Below are positions 9,616-19,637 of a stretch of 64,000 nt of DNA, one piece after another. Under the pieces are notes generated by a model. It searched no databases. It was given only the letters and a program-made list of their open reading frames with translations, and was not told the DNA's origin. A program made the position numbers and the translations under genes. Source of the stretch: JAWVFM01 sp963823245 (GTDB lineage: Bacteria; Actinomycetota; Thermoleophilia; Solirubrobacterales; 70-9); contig CAWGKQ010000010.1 of NCBI GenBank assembly GCA_963823245.1, positions 124,001 through 188,000 on the forward strand. The letters run 5' to 3'. Each line of letters begins with the position of its first letter. Positions within the stretch are counted from its first letter, which is position 1.

Positions 9616-10284
9616 CTATCCGCCGAAACCCTCCTCGCCGATCAACGGGACGAATCGGCAGGGGCCGATCAGATGCCGGATGAGGCGAGGTCCCTCCTCG
9701 TCGTCGATGCGGCGGAACGAGGTGAGCATGTCCGCTCCCCGCTCGGCGATCGGGATCACGAGGCGCCCGCCGGGGGCGAGCGCGGCGACGAGCCCCGCCG
9801 GCAGTGCGGGTGCGCTCGCGGCGACGGCAATCGCATCGAACGGCTCCGCGCCGGGCACCCCTGCGCTCGCATCGCCGGCGATCACCTCGGCGTTGTCGAT
9901 TCCGAGATCGGCGAGCGTTGCGGCCGCCTGCTCGGCCAGCTCGGGCATGCGCTCGACCCCGGTCACGTAGGCCGCCAGGGCCGCGAGAACGGCCGTCTGG
10001 TAGCCGGAACCCGCGCCGACGTCCAGGACCCGCTCCGGCCCCTTGAGCTCCAGAGCCTGGCAGGTGGCCGCCACGACCCAGGGCTGCGAGATCGTCTGGC
10101 CGTGCCCGATCGGAAGCGCGCCGTCGTCGTAGGCGCGGCGACGCCAGCGCTCGGCGACGAAGCGCTCGCGAGGAACCGCGGCCATCGCCTCGAGCAGCCG
10201 CTCGTCGGAGATGCCGCGGTTGCGCAGCTGCCTTTCGACCATCGCCCTCCGCGCGTGCGAAAAGGGGTCGGCCGGTGTCGTCAA
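9616..10284 (-). CDS. pcm: protein-L-isoaspartate O-methyltransferase
   Basis: 222 residues, normal length. Motifs: ERQLRNRGISDERLLEAMAA and VPRERFVAE at the N-terminus, the Pcm-specific IGHGQTISQPWVVAATCQAL, then the SAM site RVLDVGAGSGYQTAVLAAL, and GGRLVIPIAERGAD. The enzyme methylates isoaspartyl residues with SAM to start repair of aged proteins in the cytoplasm. Starts at TTG 10284, overlapping the crp-like stop by TTGA, so the two are translationally coupled. Confidence 0.93.
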   Translation of the reverse strand: MTTPADPFSHARRAMVERQLRNRGISDERLLEAMAAVPRERFVAERWRRRAYDDGALPIGHGQTISQPWVVAATCQALELKGPERVLDVGAGSGYQTAVLAALAAYVTGVERMPELAEQAAATLADLGIDNAEVIAGDASAGVPGAEPFDAIAVAASAPALPAGLVAALAPGGRLVIPIAERGADMLTSFRRIDDEEGPRLIRHLIGPCRFVPLIGEEGFGG

Positions 10285-10969
10285 AAGATGTAGCTGCGAA
10301 GCCGGCGTGGCTCGACCACGGTCACCCGGCCGCGCCCGACTGTCACGACTCCCGCCCGCTCCAGCGTCGCGAGGAAGCGACTGACGCTCTCGCGCGAGGT
10401 CCCCGCGAGCTGCGCGAGGTCGGCCTGATTCATGCGCACCGTGACCCCGGTGCGCCCCTCGGGGGCGGCCTCCTCCGCGATGAGCTGGAGGAGAACGCCC
10501 GCCACACGGCTCGGCACGGTCTGGAAGGACTGGCGGGTGACGCGCTCGTTGGTCTCGCGCAGACGCCTCGTCAGGGCCACGATGAGCTTCGTCGCGATCT
10601 CGCGTGCTCCGCGACGACGCGGCGCATGTCGGCCGCCGGCAGCGCCAGCAACTCGCAGTCGGAGAGCGTCTCGATGCTCGCCGACCTGGTGCCGCCGTCG
10701 AACATCGCGAGCTCGCCGAAGATGTCGCCCTGCCCGAGCGTCGCGAGCGCGATCGCCCGGCCGTCGGGGTGCTGCCTGGTCACCCGCAGGTCGCCTGAGC
10801 GCACGATGTAGCAGGCGTCGCTCGAATCGCCCTCGTGGAAGACCCGAACGCCGCTCGGGAACGATCGCGGCACGGTCACCCTCGCCACCCGCTCGAGCTC
10901 GGCGGGCGAGAGCTCGTCGAAGAGCGAGATGCGGGAGAGCAGACTGGCGATCTCTCCGGTTGCCGCCAT
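10281..10969 (-). CDS. Crp/Fnr-family regulator, one-base frameshift
   Basis: About 229 residues in two frames. The N-terminal cyclic-nucleotide-binding domain (LLSRISLFDELSPAELERVA, FHEGDSSDACYIVRSGDLRV, LGQGDIFGELAMFDGGTRSA) joins the C-terminal winged helix (RVTRQSFQTVPSRVAGVLLQ, NQADLAQLAGTSRESVSRFL, FL-ATLERAGVVTVGRGRVT). The frames switch near 10601; adding one base restores AEH-EIATKLIVALTRRL through the dimer helix. The motif FGELAMFDGGTRSA has the cNMP-binding glutamate and arginine, suggesting cAMP binding; there is no Fnr-type N-terminal cysteine cluster. Start ATG 10969 follows GATAAT by 6 nt. Confidence 0.88.
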
Positions 10970-10995
10970 CGGTCGATTATCGCGCGTGGCGCCGC

Positions 10996-11757
10996 TCAGG
11001 ACTGGCAGCGCTCGCACCAGTACGCGGTCCGGTTCGCGTCGCCCTGGCCCCGCGAGCGGATCGGCGTGCCGCAAACCGGGCACGGTCGGTTAGCGGCCCG
11101 GTAGATGCTCCGCGGGCGCCTTCCCGACTCGAGGCCGGCGCGCATCACCCGCTCGGCCTGACCGATCAGCGCGTCGGCCTCGTCGAACGTGAGCTGATCG
11201 GATCGGCGCCATGGGCTGACACGGGCCCGAAAACACGCCTCAGCCTTGATCGCGTTCCCGATTCCGGCGATGACGCGCTGGTCGAGCAGCGGCGTCGCCG
11301 ACCTCGCGCGCGGCCCTCAGCCACCAGCCGCCGCGCTGCCGAGGGGCGATCGAACCCGGGGCCCAGGGGGTCGGGGCCGAGCTGCAGCAGGCCCGGGTCG
11401 GCGCGGAGCCTCGATTCGGAGACGACGCGGAGGAGCTTGCCGCCGAACTGGGCCGCCACGGTGGCGCCGGACCCGAGGAGCAGCCAGGCGCGGCGCCGCG
11501 GGGGCGGGCCCACTCGGGCGCACCATCCAGCTCCCGTTGATGCCGAGGTGGCTGTGAACGGCGAGGCCGCCGGAGAAGAAGAGCAGCAGGTGCTTGCCCC
11601 TGGCCTCGACGTGCTCGAGCGTCCGGCCGGCGAGCTCGGAGGCACGCGCGCGGGCCGGCGAGCGGGGGTCGGGCGCCGAGGCGAGGTCGATCAGGTGGTG
11701 GCCGAGCGCGGCCTCGAGCCGCCGCGCGTGGCGATGGATCGTGTCGCCCTCGGCCAC
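10996..11757 (-). CDS. Nei/Fpg-type DNA glycosylase (endonuclease VIII-like), two frameshifts
   Basis: About 253 residues. The start VAEGDTIHRHARRLEAALG has the Nei-type sequence after the initiator in place of Fpg PELPE, with the catalytic glutamate. Next are RGKHLLLFFSGGLAVHSHLG (H2TH-side strand), GATVAAQFGGKLLRVVSESR and LLDQRVIAGIGNAIKAEACF (helix-two-turn-helix), and the zinc finger CPVCGTPIRSRGQGDANRTA with YWCERCQS. It excises oxidised bases and cuts the abasic strand. The reading frame shifts near 11518 and 11300. Start GTG 11757; stop TGA 10996-10998. Confidence 0.87.
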
Positions 11758-12043
11758 CCGAGGAGTCTGCCAAGCGCGTCTTCGCGCCGCGCGGTGATTG
11801 GGCCCGGAGCTGGGCGGCGCGAAGCTCGAGGAGCTCGACGAGCTCGGAGCAACGGGAGAACGGGTCCGCGATCGTGCGCCGACCGTCGACCGCGGCGGCG
11901 GCGCGGATGCCCCCGTCGACCTCGGCGACCAGGCAGCGGCCGCTAAGCGGAGGCGACGAGTCAAGGTGGGCGAGCACGCTGAGCGCCGCGCGGTCCTCGG
12001 CTCGCGCAAGCCGGATCGTGACGGGGGGCCGCGAAGCGCTCAC
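11758..12043 (-). CDS. small GNAT-like protein, 3' end unresolved
   Basis: Begins at GTG 12043, overlapping the stop of the upstream GNAT gene (GTGA). About 95 residues: VTIRLARAEDRAALSVLAHL, PLSGRCLVAEVDGGIRAAAA, TIADPFSRCSELVELLELRA. This looks like the first half of a GNAT acetyltransferase fold and matches a class of short actinobacterial proteins of similar size. No stop appears before the nei start; the frame runs on into nei, so an indel near the 3' end is likely and the given end is approximate. No acetyl-CoA loop (Q/RxxGxG/A) is visible, so activity is doubtful. Confidence 0.5.
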
Positions 12044-12561
12044 GCCCGCCGCCTCTCGTAGCGCTGCAGCAGGAGCGGGCGGCCCCAGCGGTCGTCCTCA
12101 CGAGTCTTGGTGACCTCGAAGCCCAGGCTGCGGTAGATCCTCGCGGCATACCGGAGCTCGCTGAAGGTCTCGAGGTAGAGAAGGGCGTAACCGGCCTCGT
12201 CGGCCTCTTCGACCGCCTCGATGACGAGTCGGCGCCCGAGGCCGGTGCCGCGAAGCTCCGAGCGCAGCAGCACCCAGCGGAGGCACGCCATGCCGCGCGA
12301 TTCCTCGGTGACCGCCACCGAGCCCACGAGCGAGCCGTCCAACTCGACGAGCCACACGCTTCCGCGCTCTGGCCAGCCGGCCTCGACGGCGGCCGCGAGG
12401 TTGCGCTCGATGTCGGTCACGAAGGTCGGGCCGAGCCCGAACTCGCCCATGTACACCTCGCCGTGCATCGCCGCGATCGCCTCGCTGTCGCCAGGGCGAA
12501 GCTCTCGCCGCACGGTGATCGGCTCAGTCGACGGTTCCATCGCGATCTTCAGCACGCGCAT
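12040..12561 (-). CDS. GNAT-family N-acetyltransferase
   Basis: 173 residues from ATG 12561 (or about 166 from ATG 12540). ITVRRELRPGDSEAIAAMHG opens the fold; VWLVELDGSLVGSVAVTEES is beta 2-4; LRSELRGTGLGRRLVIEAVE carries the acetyl-CoA loop (RGTGLG), and YLETFSELRYAARIYRSLGF with EVTKTREDD closes the domain. It transfers an acetyl group from acetyl-CoA to an unidentified amine. It diverges from the LysR gene across an 83-bp intergenic region that holds two inverted repeats. Confidence 0.85.
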   Translation of the reverse strand: MRVLKIAMEPSTEPITVRRELRPGDSEAIAAMHGEVYMGEFGLGPTFVTDIERNLAAAVEAGWPERGSVWLVELDGSLVGSVAVTEESRGMACLRWVLLRSELRGTGLGRRLVIEAVEEADEAGYALLYLETFSELRYAARIYRSLGFEVTKTREDDRWGRPLLLQRYERRRA

Positions 12562-12574
12562 AGTGTCGCGCGGA

Positions 12575-12591
12575 CTTGCTATCAGTGCAAG
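12575..12591. promoter_or_regulatory. inverted repeat CTTGC-N7-GCAAG in the LysR/GNAT intergenic region
   Basis: Five-bp arms with a 7-nt spacer, between divergent genes. A possible secondary LysR binding site. Confidence 0.35.
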
Positions 12592-12611
12592 AGGAAGTCG
12601 TGCTGTGAGAG

Positions 12612-12626
12612 ATCACGAATCGTGAT
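12612..12626. promoter_or_regulatory. LysR box ATCACGAATCGTGAT
   Basis: Seven-bp perfect arms around one central base, fitting T-N11-A. It lies 18 bp upstream of the LysR start and is the best candidate for autoregulation and control of the divergent GNAT gene. Confidence 0.6.
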
Positions 12627-12644
12627 AAATCGCGGGGTGAGCTG

Positions 12645-13454
12645 ATGGAGCTGCGCCAACTGCGCTACTTCGCCGCTGTGGCGAGCCGCGGCAACTTCAC
12701 CCGGGCCGCGGAGGACCTTCACCTCGCCCAATCGGCGCTCTCGCAGCAGGTGAAACGACTCGAGCGCGAGCTCGGCGTCGACCTCCTACTGCGGACGACG
12801 CGCCGGGTCGAGCTCACGCAGGCCGGGGAGATCGCCCTCACCCGCGCCACCAGGGTTCTCTCGGAGGTCGACGCACTGCGCAGCGAGCTCGACGAGCTGA
12901 GCGGCCTGCTGCGCGGGCGCCTGGTCGTGGGCGGCGTGTTGCCGGCCGGGGGGATCGACCTGCCGGCGCTCCTGCTGGAGTTCGGGCAGCTCCATCCCCA
13001 GGTCGAGGTCCAGCTCGTCGAGGGCACCGCGACGGACATGGTCGAGCGCCTCCACCGCGACGAGATCGATGCGGCGATCGCGATGGTCGACCCCGACGAG
13101 GCGCCGGACGACCTGGTGGCCGAGCGGCTCGGCGAGGAGCCGCTCGTGCTCGCGATGGCGCCGGACGACGAGCTGGTGGAGCGCAAGCGCGTGCGGTTCA
13201 CGGACCTGCACGGGCGGCCCTTCGTCTCCTTCCGCATCGGCTCGGCGGTTCGCGGCGTGGTCGACCGGGCGCTCGCGGAGGCTCAGGTCGAGCCGAGGAT
13301 CGCCTTCGAGACGAACGACCTGTCGATGATGCGAGCCGTCGTCGCGCGCGGGCTCGGCATCGCGGTAGTTCCCGAGACCGTTGCCGAGTGGGGCGGCCCG
13401 GGGCTTGCTTGGCGGCCGCTGTCGCCGCCCCTTCGCCGCTCGGTGTCTTCCTAG
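12645..13454 (+). CDS. LysR-family transcriptional regulator, 3' frameshift
   Basis: 269 residues to the in-frame stop. The N-terminal wHTH is clear (LRQLRYFAAVASRGNFTRAA, EDLHLAQSALSQQVKRLERE, LLRTTRRVELTQAG), followed by the linker helix and the periplasmic-binding-type effector domain (GRLVVGGVLPAGGIDLPALL, DEIDAAIAMVDPDEAPDDLV, FVSFRIGSAVRGVVDRAL, ARGLGIAVVPETVAEWGG). The family norm is about 300. A one-base shift near 13445 would extend the protein through PAAAAFIVRARTHYL to about 13540, the usual LysR ending. No effector can be named. Confidence 0.88.
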   Translation: MELRQLRYFAAVASRGNFTRAAEDLHLAQSALSQQVKRLERELGVDLLLRTTRRVELTQAGEIALTRATRVLSEVDALRSELDELSGLLRGRLVVGGVLPAGGIDLPALLLEFGQLHPQVEVQLVEGTATDMVERLHRDEIDAAIAMVDPDEAPDDLVAERLGEEPLVLAMAPDDELVERKRVRFTDLHGRPFVSFRIGSAVRGVVDRALAEAQVEPRIAFETNDLSMMRAVVARGLGIAVVPETVAEWGGPGLAWRPLSPPLRRSVSS

Positions 13455-13590
13455 GCGCCGCGGCCGCCATCAGCCTCCGGCCGCGGCGGCCTTCATCGTT
13501 CGTGCGCGAACGCACTACCTCCGCTCGACCGGGCCATCGCGGATAGCCGGGGATCCAACCGCTCGGCAAGACGACCTAAAAGGGGGACAC

Positions 13591-13746
13591 ATGAAGTCCA
13601 GTTAGCGACCGACACCATCGTTCGTCATCAGCTGCCTCGCGCTCTTCGTCGCGCTCAGCGGCACCGCCCGGCTTCACCGGCCGCCTCGGCGCAACGCCAC
13701 CGTCTACGGCGCCTACCGGCCGATACGCGGTCCCCACCGGCTATAG
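13591..13746 (+). pseudogene. remnant of a secreted/anchored protein with in-frame TAG
   Basis: A strong ribosome-binding site (AGGGGG) precedes ATG 13591, but codon 5 is TAG. After it comes RPTPSFVISCLALFVALSGT, a signal-anchor sequence very like those that begin many Thermoleophilia secreted proteins. The frame then continues about 27 codons without a recognisable domain and ends at TAG 13744-13746. Read as a truncated, dead gene rather than a small protein. The rest of the 13455-13780 stretch holds only the shifted end of the LysR gene and a 7-bp hairpin at 13734-13755. Confidence 0.6.
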
Positions 13747-13781
13747 CACCGGTGGAGGGACGTTCGTGAATTCGGCTGCGC

Positions 13782-16700
13782 CTAGGCCGAGGCGACGAGG
13801 CGGCGCGGCTGGCGGCTGAAGCCGGCCTCGATCAGGACGTCCTCGAGGCCGGAGCCGATCACCGGCTCGCCGTCGACGCGCTCGATGCCGAGTCGAGGGA
13901 TCAGCTTCTCCTGCGCCGCCGTGGCGAGCTCGGCGATCGCCTCCCTCAGCTCGTCGCCCTCGATGTCGGCCAGCCGCAGGATGCCGCGGCCACCGCGCTC
14001 GACGTAGAGAACCGCCTCGCCGTCGCGGATGAGGACGAAGGCGCCCGGAGTGCGGCTCGGGCGGCGGGAGTCGTCGCGCTTCGGCCAGGGGAGCACCGCT
14101 CCAAACGGGTTGGCCGGGTCCGTGGCGGCGATGACGAGGTACTCCCCCTCGGCGCTCGGCAGGGCCCGCAGCCGCTCGACGGCGCCCGCCAGCGCGAACT
14201 GCGCGCCCCCGAGGCCCTCGACGAAGTACCCGCGGCGCGCGGTCCCGAGGACCTCGAGGTTCGTGAGCTCCCCGTAGAGGCTGGCGAAGCCGCCGGGCAC
14301 CCCCTCGGCGAGGACCGCCTCGCGGGTGACGATGCCGTAGCGCTCGAGCATCAGCTCGGCCTGGGCGCGAAGCCGCGCGCCCGGATCCGGGCGCCTCGTC
14401 GAAGAGGCGGAGCGGTGAGCGACCAGCGGCCCGCGACCGCCTCGCCGGTGCCCCGGCGGCGCGAGGCAGAAGCGCCTGCCGCGGCGCTCGCTCGAGCTCA
14501 CCGCCCGCAGCCGCCGGGCGCGCAAGCGGCGCGAAGGCGTCGTTGGTGACCTCGCCCGCCCAGGCGAGGTCCCAGAGCGCCTCGTGGAGCTCCTCCGGCG
14601 AGGCGTCAATCAGCGCCGACCAGGTCGAGCCAGAACGACGGCGAGGCCGCGAGACGCTCGCGGATCGCGTCGTGGAGGGGGCCCTCGGGGCGACTCGAGC
14701 TTCGCCGCCGCGGGCGGCGGGCCCGCCACGCGGACGTCCTCGCGGAAGTAGATCGCCACGCGCCCCGTGCTGCCCAGCGCGCCGGCGCCGACCCAGACCA
14801 GCTCCCCGGCCGTGCAGAGCTGGTCGATCCAGCCGGGGCTGTAGGCGCCGAGGCGCCGGGGGAGGACGTCGCGCTCCCAGACCTCCGGCGTGAGGGCGAC
14901 ACCCTGGAGCGGGACGAGGGCCTCCCGGAGGCGATCGGGGCCGGCCCCCGCGGGGCGGTGCGCGTCCACGTTCATCCAGCTCGGCAGAAATCGCGCGAAC
15001 TCTCGCTGGTCGACGGCCTCGGCCTCATGGCGCAGATGCGCGAGCGAGGCCCGGCGCACCCTGCGAAGCACCTCGGCGTCGCACCACTCGCGCTCGGTTC
15101 CGCCCGGGAGGAGTTCGCCGCGCACAAGGTCGCCGGCCCGCTCGAGCTCGCGAAGCGCCGGTGACGGGTCGGCGCCGTAGCGCTCGGCGGGGCGCGCCGT
15201 CGGGAAGGGGCCGTGAGTGCGCGCGTAGCGGCGGACGAGGGCGACCAGCGGGTCATCGACGGGCTCGAGGAAGCCGTCGGGAAGCCCCGCGGGGGGCGGT
15301 ACGCCGAGCGCGTCGCGGTAGAGCCCGGCGTCCTCGGCGGCGATCCAGCGCTCCTCGCCGGCGACCCTCACCCTCGCGGCACGGCGCTCGCGCTCGAGCT
15401 TGGCGAGCATCGAGGCGGCGGAGAACCCCTCGGCCGTGCGCTCCTCGCATTCGGCCTCGGTGAGGTCGCCGAGGCGGCGCAGGATCTGCTGGAGCGCGTC
15501 GCGGTCGCGGGCGCGCGCCTCCTCGCGCAGATGCTGGAGCGACGCCTCGACGTCGGCGAGCGCCTCGGGATCGATCAGCTCCCGCAGCTCCTCCTGCCCG
15601 AGCAGCTCGCGGAGGAGGTCGCGGTCGAGGGCAAGGGCCGCTGCGCGGCGCTCGGCGTTCGGGGTGTCCCCCTCGTACATGTACGTGGCGACGTAGTCGA
15701 AGAGAAGCGACGACGCGAACGGCGACGCCGTCGGCGTCTCGACCTCCACGAGCGAGACCTTGCGGGACCCGAGGTCGCGGAGGAGGTCGACGAGAGCGGG
15801 GACGTCGAGGACGTCGCGCAGGCACTCGCGATATGTCTCGAGGATGACCGGGAAGCGGGGGAAGTCCTTCGCCACCTCCAGGAGGCTCTGTGCCCGCAGG
15901 CGCTGCTGCCAGAGCGGCGTGCGCTTGCCGGGATATGCACGCGGGATCAGGAGCGAGCGCGCGGCGTTCTCGCGGAAGCGGGCGCCGAAGAGCGCCGAGC
16001 CGGACAGCTCGGCCACCACCAGGTCCTCGACCTCGTCGGGCTCGATCAGGACGAGGTCGCTCGGGGGCGGCTCGTCGGCATCGGGCAGGTGGACGACGAT
16101 CCCGTCGTCGGACCAGATCGCGTCGGCCTCGAGGTCGCGCTCCTCGCGGATCCGCCGCGACAAGGCGAGCCCCCAGGCGGCGTGGACGCGGCCGCCGAAC
16201 GGCGAGAGGATGCACAGGCGCCAGTCGCCGATCTCGTCGCGGAAGCGCTCGACGACGATGGTCTCGTCGGAGGGGACGACTCGAGTCGCGGCCTGCTGCT
16301 CGCGCAGGTAGGTCACCAGGTTCTCCGCGGCCTGGCGGTCGAGGTCGTAATCGCGCGCAAGCGCCTCCGGCTCCTCGTTCACCGCCTCGCGCGCGAAGGC
16401 GCCGATCGCCCTCCCGAGCTCCGCCGGGCGGCCGATGCCATCGCCCTTCCAGAACGGGACCGCCCCCGGGACTCCGGGTGCCGGCGTGACGATCACGCGG
16501 TCGCGGGTGATGTCCTCGATCCGCCAGGTGGTCGCCCCGAGCAGGAAAGTCTGGCCCGGCCGGGCCTCGTAGACCATCTCCTCGTCGAGCTCGCCGACCC
16601 GGCGGCCGTCGGGAAGGTGGACTCCGTAGAGCCCGCGGTCGGGGATCGTGCCCGCGTTCGTGACGGCGAGCTGGCGGGCGCCCTTGCGCCCGCGGATCGT

Positions 16701-18256
16701 GCCGGCCGCGCGGTCCCAGACGAGCCGCGGGCGAAGCTCCGCGAACCGCTCGGAGGGGTAGCGGCCGTCGAGCATGTCGAGGACGTTCTCGAGCTGCTCG
16801 CGGCCGAGCTCGGAGAACGGCTCGGTGGCGTGGACGATCCGCTCCACGTCGTCGACCTCCCACTCGTCGTCGGCGCACATCGAGACCAGGTGCTGCGCCA
16901 GGACGTCAAGCGGGTTGTGAGGGATGATCGTCTCCTCGATCTCGCCCTCGCGCATGCGCTTCGCCACCACCGCGCACTCCACGAGGTCGCCGCGGAACTT
17001 CGGGAAGATCCGGCCGGTCGACACCGCGTCGAGCGTGTGGCCCGCGCGTCCGATCCTCTGGAGCCCGCGGGTCACCGACTTGGGCGACTCGATCTGGATC
17101 ACCAGGTCGATCGCACCCATGTCGATGCCCGAGCTCGAGCGACGAGGTCGCGACCAGGCACGGAAGCTGTCCCGACTTCAGGAGCTCCTCGACGACCAGC
17201 CGCTCCTCGTGGGCGAGGGAGCCGTGATGGGCTCGGGCGATCTCCACGAACGAGTCGGCGCGGCGCCGCCGGCTTGCCGTTGCCGGCGTGCTCGGTCGCG
17301 GGAAGCTCCAAATCGGGCTGATCGTTCGCCAGCTCGTTCAGGCGCTTCGCGATCCGCTCGGAAGCGCGGCGGTTGTTGACGAAGATCAGAGTCGAGGTGT
17401 GCTGCCGGACCAGCTCGAGCAGCTCCGGGTAGATCGCGGGCCAGATCGAGCGCGGGTTGGAGCCGGGATCGAGGTTGGGATCGATGGCGTCGGGGTCGGG
17501 ATCGCCCCCGGGGTTCGCCATGTCCTCGACCGGAACGCGGATCTCGAGGTCGAGGGCCTTGCGCCTGCCCGCGTCGACGATGGCGCAGTCGCGCCCCGGG
17601 CCCACGAGGAAGCTCCCGATGCGCTCCAGGGGGCGCTGGGTGGCGGAGAGGCCTATGCGCTGCGGGTCCTCCCCGCCCTCGCTGGTCACCCGGTGGCTGA
17701 GTCGCTCCAGCGTGAGCGCCAGGTGGGCGCCGCGCTTCGATGCCGCGACCGCGTGGATCTCGTCGACGATCACCGCCTCGACGCCGCCGAGGATCTCCCG
17801 CGCCCGCGAGGTCATCATCAGGTAGAGCGACTCGGGCGTGGTGATGAGCACGTCGGGCGGCTTTCGCAGCATCGCCTGGCGCTCGCGCTGCGGCGTGTCG
17901 CCGGTGCGAAGGCCGACGCTGATCTCCGGGCCGCCGATGCCGCGCAGGGGCGCGCGGAGGTTGCGCTCGACGTCGTAGGAGAGAGCCTTCAGCGGCGAGA
18001 CGTAGACGATGCGGACCCCGGAGCCAAGCCGCTCCGGCTCACGAGCCAGGCGGTCGATCCCCCACAGGAACGCGGCGAGCGTCTTCCCCGAGCCCGTGGG
18101 GGCGCAGATGATCGTGTTCTCGCCGGCGGCGATCCTCGGCCAGCCGAGCGCCTGCGCGGGCGTGGGTGCCTCGAAGGAGTCCTCGAACCAGCGCCTGACC
18201 GGCGCCGAGAAGGGCTCGAGGGGTGATTCCAGCGTCCGTTTCGAGTCAGTGGCCAA
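13782..18256 (-). CDS. lhr: Lhr-type SF2 helicase, several frameshifts
   Basis: About 1,490 codons, the size of long Lhr proteins. N-terminal RecA domain: VRRWFEDSFEAPTPAQALGW (Q-motif), ICAPTGSGKTLAAFLW (Walker A), VSPLKALSYDVERNLRAPLR, VDEIHAVAASKRGAHLALTL (DEIH box), IGLSATQRPLERIGSF. Second RecA domain: STLIFVNNRRASERIAKRLN, AHHGSLAHEERLVVEELLKS, QRIGRAGH. The winged-helix and Lhr-core beta-barrel region follow, then the DNA-glycosylase-like C-terminal domain (LMLERYGIVTREAVLAEGVP). Lhr translocates 3'-5' on single-stranded DNA and takes part in DNA repair. Frame switches lie near 17265, 17137, 14690 and at two or more places between 14620 and 14450. The TTG start at 18256 follows TACCAT by 7 nt. 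Confidence 0.92.
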
Positions 18257-19137
18257 CCCACCGATGGTACGCGCCCACGCGGGCACACGCGGCGGTGCGG
18301 GTAGATTGCGTCGAAGAACGGCCTCATGCTCGAACGGGCGAGCGGCCTGTGCCGGCGGGTGATCGCCGGTCGCCGCGCTGGTGCGGCGCCGGTCGTGCCC
18401 CTGGCGACTACGCCGCGCCACGAGGGGCTGCGAGGTGACGGTGCTCGACTCGGGCCGAGCTACACGCAAAGACTGTATGGTGAATCCCCGGCCCGACCGC
18501 GAAGACGAGGTGCTGCGAGAGCGTCTCCTGGTCGTCCGCGCCGGCCAGCCGCCCGTAGGGGCGGCTGTCGAACGGGCTGCCGACCGAGGCGCACGGGCCG
18601 TCAGCCTGGATCCAAAGCACCCAGTTCGATGGCGAGCTCCGCACCGTAGTCAGTCGCCGAGCCGTCCACCTCCACGAACCCGATCCCAGGCGGGACCGAG
18701 ATCTGAGCGGTCCGCCCGCCGTCACATCGACATTCGCCCCCCCCCGGGACCGTGACGGGTCTCGGCCGAATGTCCTCATGCCTACTCGGCCCAGACGCGC
18801 TCGGCGCCGCCCCTACGCGCGGCGTCGCCGGCCATAGCCGCGCTTCACGGACAGGTGCGACGCGCGAGCTGCGATCCGCTGTCGCGACCCTGGCGCGATC
18901 CGCTTGACCGCTCTGGCCCGTGTTCGCGACCGTCGAACGAGCCCCGCCGATCGCCAGCACCAGCACGTTGTCGATCGCCGTGCGGGATCGAGTTGCCGCC
19001 GTCGAAATCGACACGTTCTCCTCAGCGATCGACCGCCGTGTGACACGGCGGGGCAGCGATCCGACTCCGCGGCGCCGCGCCAGCGACAATGGCGCTTGCA
19101 ATGACGACCGTCCCGCGTGGCCCCGGCGCGTCGGCTC
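18257..19137. other. 881 bp without an intact gene; degenerate coding sequence
   Basis: No frame holds a convincing gene. On the minus strand, pieces such as AQISVPPGIGFVEVDGSATD (about 18700-18640), AELAIELGALDPG and NVSISTAATRSRTAIDNVLV (about 19010-18950) look like fragments of secreted beta-rich proteins in changing frames. Codon use is less biased than in neighbours and there is a C9 run at 18738-18746. Interpreted as decayed gene remnants; no family can be named. Confidence 0.5.
18264..18269 (-). promoter_or_regulatory. -10-like hexamer TACCAT for lhr
   Basis: Seven nt upstream of the TTG start. In the degenerate lhr duplicate the same position reads TGCCAT, so this box is lost there. 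Confidence 0.4.
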
Positions 19138-19510
19138 GAGCGACGATCACGGCCTCGACGCCGCCAGGATCTCGCGCGTCCGCGAGCACATCAGAGGTAG
19201 AGCGACTCGGGCGCCGTGATGAGGACGTCGGGCCGCTTCGCAGCTCGCCTGCGCTCGTGCTGCGGCGTGTCGCCGGTCGAAGCCCGACCGCTGATCCGGC
19301 GACCGTCGATCCCCGGAGCGCACCCGCAGGTTGCGCTCGACGTCGCTAACGAGGGTGTTTTCCGGGGCCGCCGTGATCCTCGGCCATTTCTTCGCCGAGC
19401 TCCAGTGCCGGCGTCGGGGCCCGAAGGAGTCCTCGAACCAGCGCCTGACCGGCCCGAGAAGGGCTCGAGGGCTGATTCCAGGGTCCGTTTCGAGTCGTGG
19501 CCACCCACCG
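19138..19510 (-). pseudogene. degenerate partial duplicate of the lhr 5' end
   Basis: Matches the first part of lhr closely at the nucleotide level: TDSKRTLESALEPFS, VRRWFEDSF, then SDVERNLR, DTPQHERR and DVLITAPESLYL appear in shifting frames. About 130 bp of lhr, including the Walker A codons, is deleted between the N-terminal segment and SDVERNLR. The upstream non-coding stretch (CCACCCACCGATGG) is conserved too, so the duplication included the promoter. It cannot encode a helicase. Confidence 0.85.
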
Positions 19511-19542
19511 ATGGCACGGATCGCGTCGGAGGGACGCAAAGA

Positions 19543-19578
19543 CACGACCGCCGCGATCCGAGGACCGCGGCGGTCGTG
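19543..19578 (-). terminator. terminator-like hairpin, copy A
   Basis: CACGACCGCCGCG / CGCGGCGGTCGTG, 13-bp arms and a 10-nt loop, at the 3' side of the first secreted-protein pseudogene. Almost identical to the hairpin at 21383-21418, but its U tract is interrupted. Confidence 0.6.
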
Positions 19579-19637
19579 CTTACGGCTTTGCCATCAGGTG
19601 GCCGCCACCGAGCGGCGACCACCCATGGCTTGTCGTT

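Noticed and set aside
13591..13746. Stop-codon readthrough (TAG at codon 5) as a recoding event
   Set aside because: No pyrrolysine or recoding signal, and the frame ends soon after; decay is simpler.
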